Assembly (NCBI GenBank): GCA_965644295.1
Contig: CBFFRP010000182.1
Location: forward strand, 186,001 to 250,000
Length of the DNA stretch: 64,000 nucleotides
From: Paraphysomonas bandaiensis
Lineage: Eukaryota > Chrysophyceae
Reading direction: 5' to 3'
How positions within the stretch are numbered: the stretch's first letter is position 1; every line of letters starts with the position of its first letter. Both the position numbers and the translations under genes were made by a program. This document shows positions 24,290 through 34,578 of this stretch, piece by piece. Below the pieces are notes generated by a model that saw only the letters and a program-made list of their open reading frames with translations, ran no database searches and had not been told where the DNA came from.

Positions 24290-24924
24290 GATAGAATTGT
24301 TGTTTGGTTATGTATATATAGCAAGAGTGTTAAGATGTTAAGTTATGTGGATTGTGTTAAGATTGCTATGAAGAATGCTGTAAGATATGCATGTATATAC
24401 ATACATACGTAAACATGAATAAGAAGATAAGAAGTCAATCAATCAATTGGTCAAATGTACGTATAAATTTCTATAGAGAAGAGGGAAGAGAAGATTCACT
24501 TCATATCCTTACTTTCACTTTACTTTACTTTTCAGTTTATTACTTTGATAGTAGTGTAGCCCGTTTGTTTTGGATGGAGAGAAGATACGGAAGTAGTCGT
24601 AGGAATTCCTATAATTGGATAACAAGATGACAATTGTGATGTAGCCGGTATGTAGCCGTATATTAGTCTAGTAGCAGTCTATATATGCATCAACTGTCAA
24701 AGTAGTATGATATATGGAACATAACACGCTATGCTTCTATCCTCATATATATCCCATATACACACTTAACTAAACCAAACAAGAGTATCTACATACATTT
24801 TCATGTTAAACTTATCACCCCTACTATACTCCATCACCTCTGACAGTCTCTAAAGGGCTCATTACCTCATCCTTGACCTCCAATACACACACTAGCACAT
24901 ACATACTAATATAACAACACATAC
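24290..24924. other. Intergenic, divergent promoters
   Basis: Separates the annexin start from the membrane-protein start. A 79-codon open frame at 24391-24630 has no recognisable features. No repeat is seen. Confidence 0.4.
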
Positions 24925-27243
24925 ATGTTACTATCTAAAACTAACACTCAATTAGTATATATATACACTATTAGTCTTATTGTAGTCTTCATTTTTGTGT
25001 TTTATATCGAATATATTCATTATAGTAGTACCAGCTATGTGTCTGTTCAAGATACTGGACACTGCACTGAAGTATATCATACACATACTGGTCGTTATTA
25101 TGTGGGTCCTGACAAGTGGGAAAGTGAATATGGATTTAATTACCAAAATGCTCCTTATAAACTGCAGTTTTCTGACTATAGGATTGATGCATATGATTCT
25201 GACTCAAAGCAACTGGTGGATCGTTCCACACAGCTTAGAAGCACTATGAATAGCACGGATATTTCTCATAATCTGGTGTTTCTGTCTCATTATCGTGATG
25301 CTTATATCTCCGGCTTATTGCTGTCACTGACGGCATGTGCCAACGATGTATTCAACATTCCTAATAGGGAGGCTGGAGTGGTGTATTCATCGCACGAAGT
25401 TGGTGCAGATGCGGTTGGTTACTCTAAATCAGATGGGGTGATGACTTTATTTTTTCATAATACTAGTTCAATGAATATCAGTGGAAGTGCTGATATTGAT
25501 ATCGTATCACTCACACTGGCAGTGTACATAAACTCCCGTGGTTCTGAAGTACTACGTAACTTTAAAACTCTGGAGTCTAAACTTCTTCCTTTCGAATCGT
25601 TGGTTTATAATGGTGATGAGTATAGCTGTAGACTTGTTGTCAACCCAGACTACCCTCGTATGTCCCCCATATTCTGTGTGACCAATTTTGATAGTACCAA
25701 TGTGTATTGTTTTTTGTTGTCGAGGGGGCTCCCTACACTACCTATAATATCCCACTCAAGTGAGACTTGTTTGCGCTGCAGTCAGAGCCGAGAAAACTCT
25801 ACATGCTCCAAATTTGACTTCACAACATCGGTACTGCGCGTTAGGGACCATTCATATGATAATAGTGGTGTGATCAATTTTAGTAACTCTACTGAACCGT
25901 ATCATGATCTGAAGGCACATTTGGCAGGGGCTTTGCATATTGTCCATGGGGTGTATGGAGGATACTCTGATAGTGTGAGAGAAGCCGCACTACGTAGTGT
26001 TAAAAATCACAGTGACCCGGATGGCTTAGTCACGACATCTGTCAGTGAACTGGGAAATGGTGAATTGCAGTACGTAAGGCAGCATGAGTCCGGGTTTGAT
26101 CTTAGAATCGTTTCTCCTAATGGTCTCTCTGTCGATCGAGGTCACTGCAATGACTTAATTCCGTCCATTTCTGCGCTATCTACCCCATTACCCCATTCTG
26201 TAGCACCAGATCTCTACGAATGTGACCACGAGGAATACGAAACAGTTTTAGTGGGCGTGGGACATGCCATAGCAATCACGACTGGTGTCGCTATAGTTTT
26301 GGCCTTAATTTACATGTGCTGTATTACATGTATGTGCAATAACCCACAATCAACAGAAACCAACGGTGATGGAAATAGCCCTCCACTGCTCCCGTCGTCC
26401 GATGATAAATCAGCGGATGATGATAGCATTTACGGTGGATCCTCTGGGGATGAAGGTGTACTCAATTACCGTCGCGAGAAGCAACGCAAAGCTGAACTTG
26501 CCGCTTTGAAAACTGCATCCAATGATGCCAATGTTTCACACAGTAATGTTTCTTACAAACCATTATCAGGTGGGGTTCTTATTCCTAATGGAACCGGTGT
26601 GCTTAGCATGGAGGGTATTGAAATGCTTTCTGCAGAAGGGCACGATTTGACAACGCCAACTGCACAAGGCACACAACAGGAATCAAGCGCTGTTCATTCA
26701 AGCGGGCCTGTTCATATTTCGGTTGAAGATGCAGACTACACGGAAATGTCCGAAGCTGCTTCGTTGTCACCTCCTTCCGACCGCACTAACCAGGAGGACC
26801 ACCAGAGAGAGTTATTATTCAGTGCAGCTGCAGTCGGCAGCCCAGTACATATTCGTGTCGAGGGCACTTCAACCACCGACATTTCTAGAGACGAGTCGGA
26901 GACAAGTAACGTATTGCCGCTTGAGAATTCTACTATGAATGACGGGGATGTTTTTCTATCATTTTCGGACAGTGATGACCAGAATGTGTACGATTGCAAC
27001 GCATTGGAACGAAGTGAATCCTTCAAGCAATTGGATAACAGTTTTAACTCAGTGGACGGTCTGCCACATGACTGGGATAGATCGTTACTGTCATTGACAC
27101 CCAGTCAGAACCACAGAACGACTGTGCGCCGGTCACAGACAACACATGTTCAACTCAACTCAGGGCAGGGTGATAGCACGGATTCTGACGAGGACGTGTC
27201 TGTCCCAGTGCGAGTATTAGTGTCGAGAGGGTACACCCTTTGA
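24925..27243 (+). CDS. Single-pass (type I-like) membrane glycoprotein, orphan
   Basis: Single exon, 772 aa. Residues ~11-31 are a strong hydrophobic segment, either a signal peptide or an anchor. The next ~415 residues look extracellular: several Asn-X-Ser/Thr sites (NSTD, NTSS, NISG, NSTC, NFSN, NSTE, NHSD) and scattered cysteines, including CLRCSQSRENSTC. A second hydrophobic segment at ~447-470 (AIAITTGVAIVLALIYMCC) is followed by juxtamembrane cysteines (CITCMC) that could be palmitoylated. The last ~300 residues are Ser-, Asp- and Glu-rich, probably cytoplasmic and disordered, with short acidic clusters such as SDSDDQNVYD. Composition suggests a surface receptor or adhesion protein. No domain family is recognised. 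Confidence 0.75.
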   Translation: MLLSKTNTQLVYIYTISLIVVFIFVFYIEYIHYSSTSYVSVQDTGHCTEVYHTHTGRYYVGPDKWESEYGFNYQNAPYKLQFSDYRIDAYDSDSKQLVDRSTQLRSTMNSTDISHNLVFLSHYRDAYISGLLLSLTACANDVFNIPNREAGVVYSSHEVGADAVGYSKSDGVMTLFFHNTSSMNISGSADIDIVSLTLAVYINSRGSEVLRNFKTLESKLLPFESLVYNGDEYSCRLVVNPDYPRMSPIFCVTNFDSTNVYCFLLSRGLPTLPIISHSSETCLRCSQSRENSTCSKFDFTTSVLRVRDHSYDNSGVINFSNSTEPYHDLKAHLAGALHIVHGVYGGYSDSVREAALRSVKNHSDPDGLVTTSVSELGNGELQYVRQHESGFDLRIVSPNGLSVDRGHCNDLIPSISALSTPLPHSVAPDLYECDHEEYETVLVGVGHAIAITTGVAIVLALIYMCCITCMCNNPQSTETNGDGNSPPLLPSSDDKSADDDSIYGGSSGDEGVLNYRREKQRKAELAALKTASNDANVSHSNVSYKPLSGGVLIPNGTGVLSMEGIEMLSAEGHDLTTPTAQGTQQESSAVHSSGPVHISVEDADYTEMSEAASLSPPSDRTNQEDHQRELLFSAAAVGSPVHIRVEGTSTTDISRDESETSNVLPLENSTMNDGDVFLSFSDSDDQNVYDCNALERSESFKQLDNSFNSVDGLPHDWDRSLLSLTPSQNHRTTVRRSQTTHVQLNSGQGDSTDSDEDVSVPVRVLVSRGYTL

Positions 27244-28709
27244 AACGTGATTCAATATTATATACTATAGATAATACTAAATTTACCAATATACAAGCTC
27301 TTTTCAACATCAATGTGTATAATTGGTTGCTGCTCTTAAACTTCACCAGTTTTTGGCATATATAATATATAGAAACTAATACTCGACGAAATTGATGTTA
27401 AACTAATGATTTCGTTCTTGGTTAATAGGATAATATATAAAAAATTTCTCTGCGTAAATATTCTTTTCTTCGACAAGCGTTTATGCTTAACCGCATACTT
27501 AAACTCAGTAGTGAATGTCTTAGTATTATTAATAGGCGTGTAAGAGTCATAACCAACAAAGTCGCGTTGCGACTTCAAGTATCACTTTTACAGCTACTAA
27601 ATTTTTCACTAGTTCCTACTATTCGATTAGCACTTACCATTGCAACATTGGCGCTGGTGCTTCAAATGCATACATGGCTGCTTCTTCGCATGAAGTCCAT
27701 GGCCGTGGCAAGCTGTGGAACGGTGGAGCCCCAGACAGAATATCTACATACACGTGTCGCCTAGTATCTACATATTTATCCCTTCATCTAATTCCCTAGC
27801 GATTGAGTTACCTCGTAGCTTACTCGGCACTGTGTTAGTACGTGCGTACCACTGCTAACTTTTAGTTTTAGTAGGTTTGAATGTAATTTTAAAATAGCTG
27901 AAGTATTTAGCAGGCTCAACTACTATTATTAGCAAGAAAGAAATAAGGTTTATATCTAATCTTAGTGTTCAGTGTTCAATGAAATATGTACTTCGTATTA
28001 TTTAAAAGGTAAAGATTGATTATAATAAACTTGACATGAAGAATAAAGCCTAGTAGTATAATAGCAATACACGGTAGAATAGAGCAATAGAACCAATCAT
28101 ACATTAGCGTATCTAGTACAGAGTACAGTCGCGTATCGTGTATAGTCTGTCAATTATTCAGTCAATTGATATTTCATTGCATTATTTTGTTGCACTCACG
28201 AGTTAAGGAATATACGTGAATCAATTAATCTTAATAGTAAGATCAGATGAAATATTTAGTAGGAACATAAACTACATATTGCTGTGATTTCAGATATAAC
28301 TCTTAATTAAAATAATTTTCTTAAAAGTACTTCATGATAGCGTTTCACCTAAAGGTATTTAATTCTATCTCGTTGGAGTGCCAATACTGATATTGTGATC
28401 AAATGACAAGGTTGGTGTAAATATACTAGTATGTTCCCTGAATACAAGTTACCAATATATTCAACTTTGTCGATTAATATGTTCTTATATTATATGTATA
28501 GCAAACGTAACATCAAGCTCTGCAAGGATTGGGCGTAGAACAATATTTTGATACTTAAACTACTTGATACATCCTTGAATGCTTTCTAGTTGAACTGGAG
28601 ACATAAACCTCGTTTTTATTCCTGAGACTGTACTCTTCATTCCGGGTGTGGTAATGATATATATTTTAAATTTATCTTGGTTGTTTTCTTTCCATTGCGT
28701 CAGCGATAT
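27244..28709. other. Long AT-rich intergenic region with repeat-like fragments
   Basis: No convincing gene. A 93-codon frame at 27483-27764 is hydrophobic and unrecognised. The segment near 27518-27550 (TTAATAGGCGTGTAAGAGTC) matches, inverted, a segment near 61380-61410, so part of this region is a dispersed repeat. It follows the 3' end of the membrane-protein gene and the 3' end of the glucanase. Confidence 0.45.
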
Positions 28710-29498
28710 TTACGCCGTAATTTGGGACACTTTCACCCAGTCAATCACATGTGTTGCGGGATAAACAGCATTTGGTCCAGGTGGCATATACCAAGCCACA
28801 GCAGTATCAAGGATGAAATACATCGGGGAAGTAGGAAATATGACATCATTAGATGACACTGTCTCATATTCGACTCCATCCACACTGAATATAAGCTCTG
28901 TTTCAGTCCATTCCACCGCAAATACATGAAAATCTGCTGACCAATCAATTTCAGGTGATCCCAAAGGAGGATATGCAGCACCAGGCAATATCTGCTCATC
29001 CTCTGTACATTCAGTTCCCCATCTATACGATCCATATATTTGATTAACAAATGGATTTGATGTTGCTTCCATGATATCAATTTCACCACCAGTTGGCCAA
29101 CATTGATCACTATCAGGCATAAGCCAATGTGCTGGCCATGCACCTGTAGCAGATTGTGGTGGTAATTTTGCACGTACTTCAAATTTACCCAAATAAAAAG
29201 TTTTTGATCCTACTATCCAACCAGATGTATAATTAAACTCCTCATTGGATGGACCACCTACTACAGTCTCCTTCATTGTAGTAATAGTCAAATACCCATC
29301 ATTAACTTGTACGTTTTTTTCAAGATATAAACTAAGTTCACATGGACTACAGTGTATTGTATTATTGTATATAGTCCATGAAGTGGTATCTATTGAAGTA
29401 CCATCAAAGTCATCGAAATATACAACTTCATAATCGGCGGTAGATAAAGTGTATATGATTGAGAGGATAGTGAGGGTGAAGAAAGTGTTATGGAACAT
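28710..29498 (-). CDS. Secreted GH16 endo-beta-glucanase (laminarinase-like)
   Basis: Single exon, 262 aa. An N-terminal signal peptide is clear (residues 1-21, ending near LSTA). The GH16 active-site motif is GEIDIMEA: E139 is the predicted nucleophile, D141 the helper and E144 the acid/base. Other family landmarks are WIVGSKTFYLGKFEVRAKLP, GAWPAHWLMP and the DFHVFAVEWTE strand. It would hydrolyse beta-1,3 or mixed beta-1,3/1,4 glucans outside the cell, either in feeding on algal or fungal walls or in remodelling its own wall. Substrate cannot be set from sequence. There is no carbohydrate-binding module or anchor; the protein is a bare catalytic domain. Four or more cysteines could form disulphides. 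Confidence 0.92.
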   Translation of the reverse strand: MFHNTFFTLTILSIIYTLSTADYEVVYFDDFDGTSIDTTSWTIYNNTIHCSPCELSLYLEKNVQVNDGYLTITTMKETVVGGPSNEEFNYTSGWIVGSKTFYLGKFEVRAKLPPQSATGAWPAHWLMPDSDQCWPTGGEIDIMEATSNPFVNQIYGSYRWGTECTEDEQILPGAAYPPLGSPEIDWSADFHVFAVEWTETELIFSVDGVEYETVSSNDVIFPTSPMYFILDTAVAWYMPPGPNAVYPATHVIDWVKVSQITA

Positions 29499-29602
29499 TT
29501 TTAGTAAGGTAGAGTGTGGGATATTTATTTAGATAACCAGATATAGATATACTATGCTTAATAGTAACAATAATATGTATAATAAACCCGCAGCCCAGCC
29601 CG

Positions 29603-30108
29603 CATACATACATACATACATACATACATACATACATACATACATACATACATACATACATACATACATACATACATACATACATACAAACATACATACA
29701 TACATACATACATACATACATACATACATACATACATACATACATACATACATACATACATACATACATACATACATACATACATACATACATACATACA
29801 TACATACATACATACATACATACATACATACATACATACATACATACATACATACATACATACATACATACATACATACATACATACATACATACATACA
29901 TACATACATACATACATACATACATACATACATACATACATACATACATACATACATACATACATACATACATACATACATACATACATACATACATACA
30001 TACATACATACATACATACATACATACATACATACATACATACATACATACATACATACATACATACATACATACATACATACATACATACATACATACA
30101 TACATACA
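29603..30108. repeat. (ATAC)n microsatellite, about 506 bp
   Basis: About 126 copies of the tetranucleotide with one visible interruption (CAAACATA near 29689). It is open in all frames because a 4-bp unit has no stop in any register, which gives spurious Tyr-Ile-His-Thr and Met-Tyr-Val-Cys frames. It lies between the 5' ends of the glucanase and the PH-WW-J gene. A short related run occurs at about 30281-30305. Confidence 0.98.
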
Positions 30109-30352
30109 GCATATTCCACTAATTCTCCTTGAGTAAGCTAACCACTAATTCACATATCCATGCCATACCGTCTAAACATCATGTTCATTACAAAGCATTT
30201 ACAGCATCACTTCTTATCTAACACTCTGTTATAGTATCTCTCTTATATTGTATTACTTAAGAATACATCCTCTGTATATCACATACATACATACATACAT
30301 ACATATCCTACTAACACACACATATCACACACATACATACATACATCTTAAC

Positions 30353-32385
30353 ATGACAATAGAATCTAATGAAATCTTATATCAAGGATGGTTAATAAAA
30401 AAAGGTTCCTTTATAAAAAACTGGAAAAGAAGATGGTTTCTATTAACGCTGAACTCCTTAAACTACTATGTCTCTGATACTAACATGAGGACCTTTAAAG
30501 GATCCATTGAGATTAATGAATCAACAGTATTATTACATCGTGATGGTAGACGACATTATTATAAATTTGGTATACAAACAGGAAATCGTATATTAGAGTT
30601 ATCTGCTGATGATGAGGATGAGAGATCTCAATGGATTCATGCGATACAGAGTGTAATTAGAAGACATATATCACATAATACCAATCAACATATACATCAT
30701 ACATTATCAAATAGTACTAATGAATTATCTTCATCTAATGAGATTATTGAAGTGGGTTGGTTACAGAAAAAAGGATCAGTAGTAAAGAACTGGAAAAGAA
30801 GATGGTTTGTGTTGAAAAAACACACACTGGAGTACTTTTTCTTTGAATCTGAAACTCCTAATGAGTTTAATCAAAGAGGATTCATCGACTTGGACAGTAG
30901 TACGAAAGTATTAATTCAAGATGGAATTCAACAACATCAGTTCATATTTGGTGTGCAAACAGGCAAACGTGTTCTCGAGCTATCCGCCGAATCAGACATG
31001 GAGCGGCTACGATGGATGGATGCTATTCACCGCGTAATAAATATGCACTCTACTGATATGAATTCAAAGGGGAGTAAGAAAGTAGGTGTCGTTCTCAGTA
31101 GTGTGCTGTCAAAGAAATGCTCTATGGAGGAAGACACGCTTATGAATAGAGCACTTATGGGACAGCGAGTTAAACCTCCACCCGTAGCTACCTCGGAAAC
31201 GACGGCAACCTGCTCTTCCGCCGTTCACGCTAGACGGAAGCGTACAACTGGAGGAAAGCCAATGCGGTCAAGAGGGCGACTGACCCATACACACAATGGC
31301 AAGACAGCTGAAGAACCACAGTCAGAGAACCGTGGTGATTCCAGTGATGAAAGTAAACATGATGACAGAAGAGATCATATACGTGCTGAACCTCAAGATG
31401 AAATTCAAAGCAAATTTTCAACACAATCGAAAAATTCTTCAGAGGATGTGAACACTCTTCCTGGAAAGCAGTCCGATTTACCTTCTCCTACAACTGAGGC
31501 AGAAAGTACTTCTACTACTGTATCAAATGAAACCAAGGCTCCCTCCTTTTCTCCAGAAATAGAGTGTGAATCTGATATTCCTCCTGGCTGGGAGGCAGTT
31601 CAGACAGAGGATGGGCGGACATATTATTATCATACTGTTACTCGTATATCTCGGTACGAATATTTTTTGCATGACCACCATTTCAAATGCTAATAATATT
31701 TTCTATGCAGATGGGATTTACCTTCAGGGCATGTAACATCTGCACTTAATCAGCGGCTAGATGAGAGTAAAAAGTATACAGATGAGAAAATTGAGGTATG
31801 ATCTATTTATATAGTGATAGTATCATAGGACTGATGAATACGATAGAGAAGGAGAGTGGAGCTAGAGCAAGTAAGACTCGAGGAGGAACGTATAGCGGCA
31901 GAGATGGAGAAATTAAAGGTAAATAGATCACAAGCAGCTATTTTTTACTAACTGTAGCGAGTAGGCTGGTGTGCGATTAGCCATTGAACGTTGGCGACAT
32001 CCGACTGATATGAAACGACCACGCTCTCTTGGTGAACTCCTTTCCAATATCCCTGACCTGCTAGGGCCAACTATATGCCCAGAGTTTAGCATCAGTAGAT
32101 CGCCTCTCACTCTTTCCACGTCTCCCACAGAGGTAAACGATTTGAGAGTATGTTTATTTCCCAATCCTGATTGAGTATTAGATAAAGAAAGCATATCTCA
32201 AGGCTGTTCGACTAGTTCATCCAGACAAACTAGCAGGTATGTAGCTACTGTTGCAATGCTACTTCAATCTTGATGCGGTGTGTATAGCTGTGGACGTTGA
32301 TATAGAGAAGAAAATGCTTGCACATGAGGTATTTATTCGGATATCTGAGGAATATGTATTGTTCAGGAAAGCTCATGACCTTTAG
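30353..32385 (+). CDS. PH-PH-WW-J-domain protein (auxilin-like J)
   Basis: Six exons: 30353..31653, 31711..31795, 31847..31918, 31965..32132, 32182..32236 and 32288..32385, giving 592 aa. Two PH domains come first. The first begins YQGWLIKKGSFIKNWKRRWF (~residue 9) and the second VGWLQKKGSVVKNWKRRWFV (~132); each ends with the conserved Trp helix. A Ser-rich linker follows to ~400. A WW domain lies at ~405-436 (IPPGWEAVQ, then YYYHTVTRISRWDLP), split by an intron. A basic coiled coil follows. A C-terminal J domain starts near IKKAYLKAVRLVHPDKL and keeps the HPD tripeptide. Auxilin-type J domains recruit Hsp70, for example to uncoat clathrin. PH domains bind phosphoinositides, and WW domains bind proline motifs. 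This suggests a membrane-recruited Hsp70 co-chaperone. The fourth intron's acceptor was chosen to keep frame. Confidence 0.88.
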
Positions 32386-32961
32386 CATACACTACATATA
32401 TATATAATGGATTATGTGTTCAGTGATTACATTATTGCAGTTCTTAGTGGACTGCTTCGTCTGTGATTACAACCAGTACTATTGAGACACATTATATTGG
32501 AAAATTTGTCTGATGACTACGTTGTATAGACAGTCAATAGTATGTAGAGGGTGAATTATATTATTTCATAGTAACAATTTATGAAATATTTTTATATTAT
32601 AGTTTTGGATGGCATATATATTCTTCTGTACCTGTGTCAAGTGATTTTAATATAAACGTAGTTGTAAAACGTCGCATCTTACGTCTAGACTCTAGACTAG
32701 TAAATATGTTAACTACTATTAGTAGAAAGTATAAATCGTGGCCCTCTGCTTGCTACAATATATTTTACATTCTACTCATGCTATTTAGGTCCCTATTGTA
32801 TGTTCTATTCAATAAAAGCCATACATCAGATATCAGATGTGTATAATATCTAATATCTCTAGACCCTCAACAAAGTCGGACTCGCACGTTTTTGTTGTGT
32901 TAGGAGACAAGTACCAGAGATGTTTCTCTGGGAAACTAACATAGGGAAATATTTTTTAGTC

Positions 32962-33106
32962 CAGGGCTTGGTAACCGTTAATGGTAATTGTGGCATTAAT
33001 GGTCATTAACGCCCATTATAATTGCCGGGACATTTTTCATTAACGACATTATAATTGCCGGGAACTGGACTACCATTAATGGGTCATTAATGGTTACCAG
33101 GCCCTG
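32962..33106. mobile_element. hAT-like MITE
   Basis: About 145 bp with imperfect terminal inverted repeats: left CAGGGCTTGGTAACCGTTAA, right (reverse complement) CAGGGCCTGGTAACCATTAA. The CAGGG terminus is typical of hAT elements. The 8-bp flanks do not match, so the target duplication has decayed or one end is misplaced. The interior repeats ATTAATGG and ATTATAATTGCCGG. It has no coding capacity. Confidence 0.65.
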
Positions 33107-33149
33107 ATTCAGGGTAGTCAAATTTATGTAATTTCTTAATCACACTATT

Positions 33150-33335
33150 TTTTGTGTAAACATACCTAGCCAAAGTAATAAATGATTCAACCTAGTCCAT
33201 TTTAGTTATAAACCTAGTCAAAAATTATTGCATGTGACTAGGTTTATAACTAAAATGGACTAGGTTTTTACACCTCTAATTTGGTGTGACTAGGACATTA
33301 CACCAAATTGACTATAGGTTGAATAATACATCCCA
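33150..33335. repeat. Palindromic GACTAGGTT-family repeat
   Basis: Contains a perfect 32-bp inverted repeat: arms 33189-33220 and 33235-33266 around a 14-bp spacer. The outer parts (CTAGG, TAATAAATGATTCAACC, GACTATAGGTTGAATAATA) match two other loci near 45815 and 55046. It could extrude as a hairpin and is probably a foldback or MITE-type element. Confidence 0.8.
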
Positions 33336-34124
33336 CTAGCGTAAGCCGCATAATATATATAGTCAGCATATATAATTTTCTCTCCCACTCATGGAAAAAT
33401 AAGTGAAACGTGTGTGATGCAAGGGACACCAATTGCTAACAATAAGACTCACTACTAATGCGAATATCTAGATACAGTATGTCATTTTTAGTGAAAGTAG
33501 TGTTAGTGTACGTCATATCTATAGATTTGTAACAAACGCACTGTTGAGTAAAGTTTTTGTCGATTGAATATATACTACTTTCTTATTTATACTAAAATTT
33601 ATGATTTGTTCCTGTTATGAAAAATCATACAACAAAATATATACATTCTAAAAAAGCAAAACCGTTTGTATCATTTTCTTTATCTTATTTTTAAAACGTT
33701 TAAGGGTTTTTGATAAAGTTATTGTTTTGAGACATGTGAGAGCAACTATCAACACCAATGTTTAATTAAGCCATCTATTTTGATAGATGCTGTGATACTG
33801 TGTACTGTAGTCGTTTACCTTCTTTGTACACTTTCCTTATTCTTATATTACTGCAGTTATCAATTTTTGGTATACCATTGCAACAAAAGTATACATAGTA
33901 GCAACAAATACCAATGGTACATTCATGCATTCATGTACTAGAGTAGGTTGTGTTCTTATACATATAATCCCATTGCTTAGTTTTTTAGAAATGTTCGAGT
34001 AAACGTTTTTATGTTATATTCTTCGTAGTTACGATTCGTAGTCTGTTGTCTGTTATTACACGAAATTATTAATTAAGGGAGCACCACACTATATCTATTA
34101 TGAGCGGTATTATCTATTATCTAC

Positions 34125-34235
34125 ATATTGGTATTAATAGCAATTAATGGGCCATTATGATAATTGCCGCGATATTTTTCAATTATAATTGACGGGAACT
34201 GGATTACCACTAATGGCTACGAGGCCTGAATTGAA
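34125..34235. mobile_element. Diverged copy of the 32962 MITE
   Basis: Shares AATTAATGGGCCATTAT, TGATAATTGCCG and GACGGGAACTGGATTACCA in the same order as the element at 32962-33106. The left terminus is missing and the right end is degenerate (GAGGCCTGA). It is an old copy. Confidence 0.5.
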
Positions 34236-34440
34236 TATCCTATATATTCTTTTTATCGCCATATACAAAGTAAAAATATATATTCAAGTAAGTATAAAGG
34301 GTAATACAACTCGATAAGCAAAACCAAGCTACCAACTATCAAGGAATGAAGAATTTATTATAAAATTTAGAAGTGCACTACATTGAGTCCTGTAGATATA
34401 TATCTAGATGGAAGGCACCTTTCAACTCGTCACATAAAAA

Positions 34441-34532
34441 TAGAAGAGGTTTAGGGCGATAGACTGTAACTGAACCTTTGCCTCTTATATGTCGTGACAA
34501 ACGACACTGTGTTGTTTTACAGTCTATAAACC
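34441..34532. other. Hairpin-forming sequence, related to one at 54051
   Basis: Starts TAGAAGAGGTTTA and can fold with ATAGACTGTAA pairing to TTTTACAGTCTAT and GGTTTA to TAAACC, with an inner hairpin GTCGTGACAAACGAC. It lies just beyond the exchanger gene's stop, so it may sit in its 3' UTR. It could be a structured RNA or a small foldback element; the strand is not determined. Confidence 0.3.
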
Positions 34533-34578
34533 ACACATGACATTGGACAATACTCTCTAAAGAAATTGCAATACACCT

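Larger units (their letters stand above)
32386..34578. other. Intergenic, rich in mobile-element relics
   Basis: No gene recognised. It holds a hAT-like MITE (32962-33106), a palindromic repeat (33150-33335), a diverged MITE copy (34125-34235) and a hairpin sequence (34441-34532). The stretch at 32870-32950 resembles 61020-61095 (GTCGGACTC, then a shared T-rich and GGGAA pattern), marking another dispersed repeat. Confidence 0.55.

Noticed and set aside
29488-30132. Long open frames on both strands (Tyr-Ile-His-Thr and Met-Tyr-Val-Cys repeats)
   Set aside because: They are the translation of the ATAC microsatellite, which has no stop in any frame.
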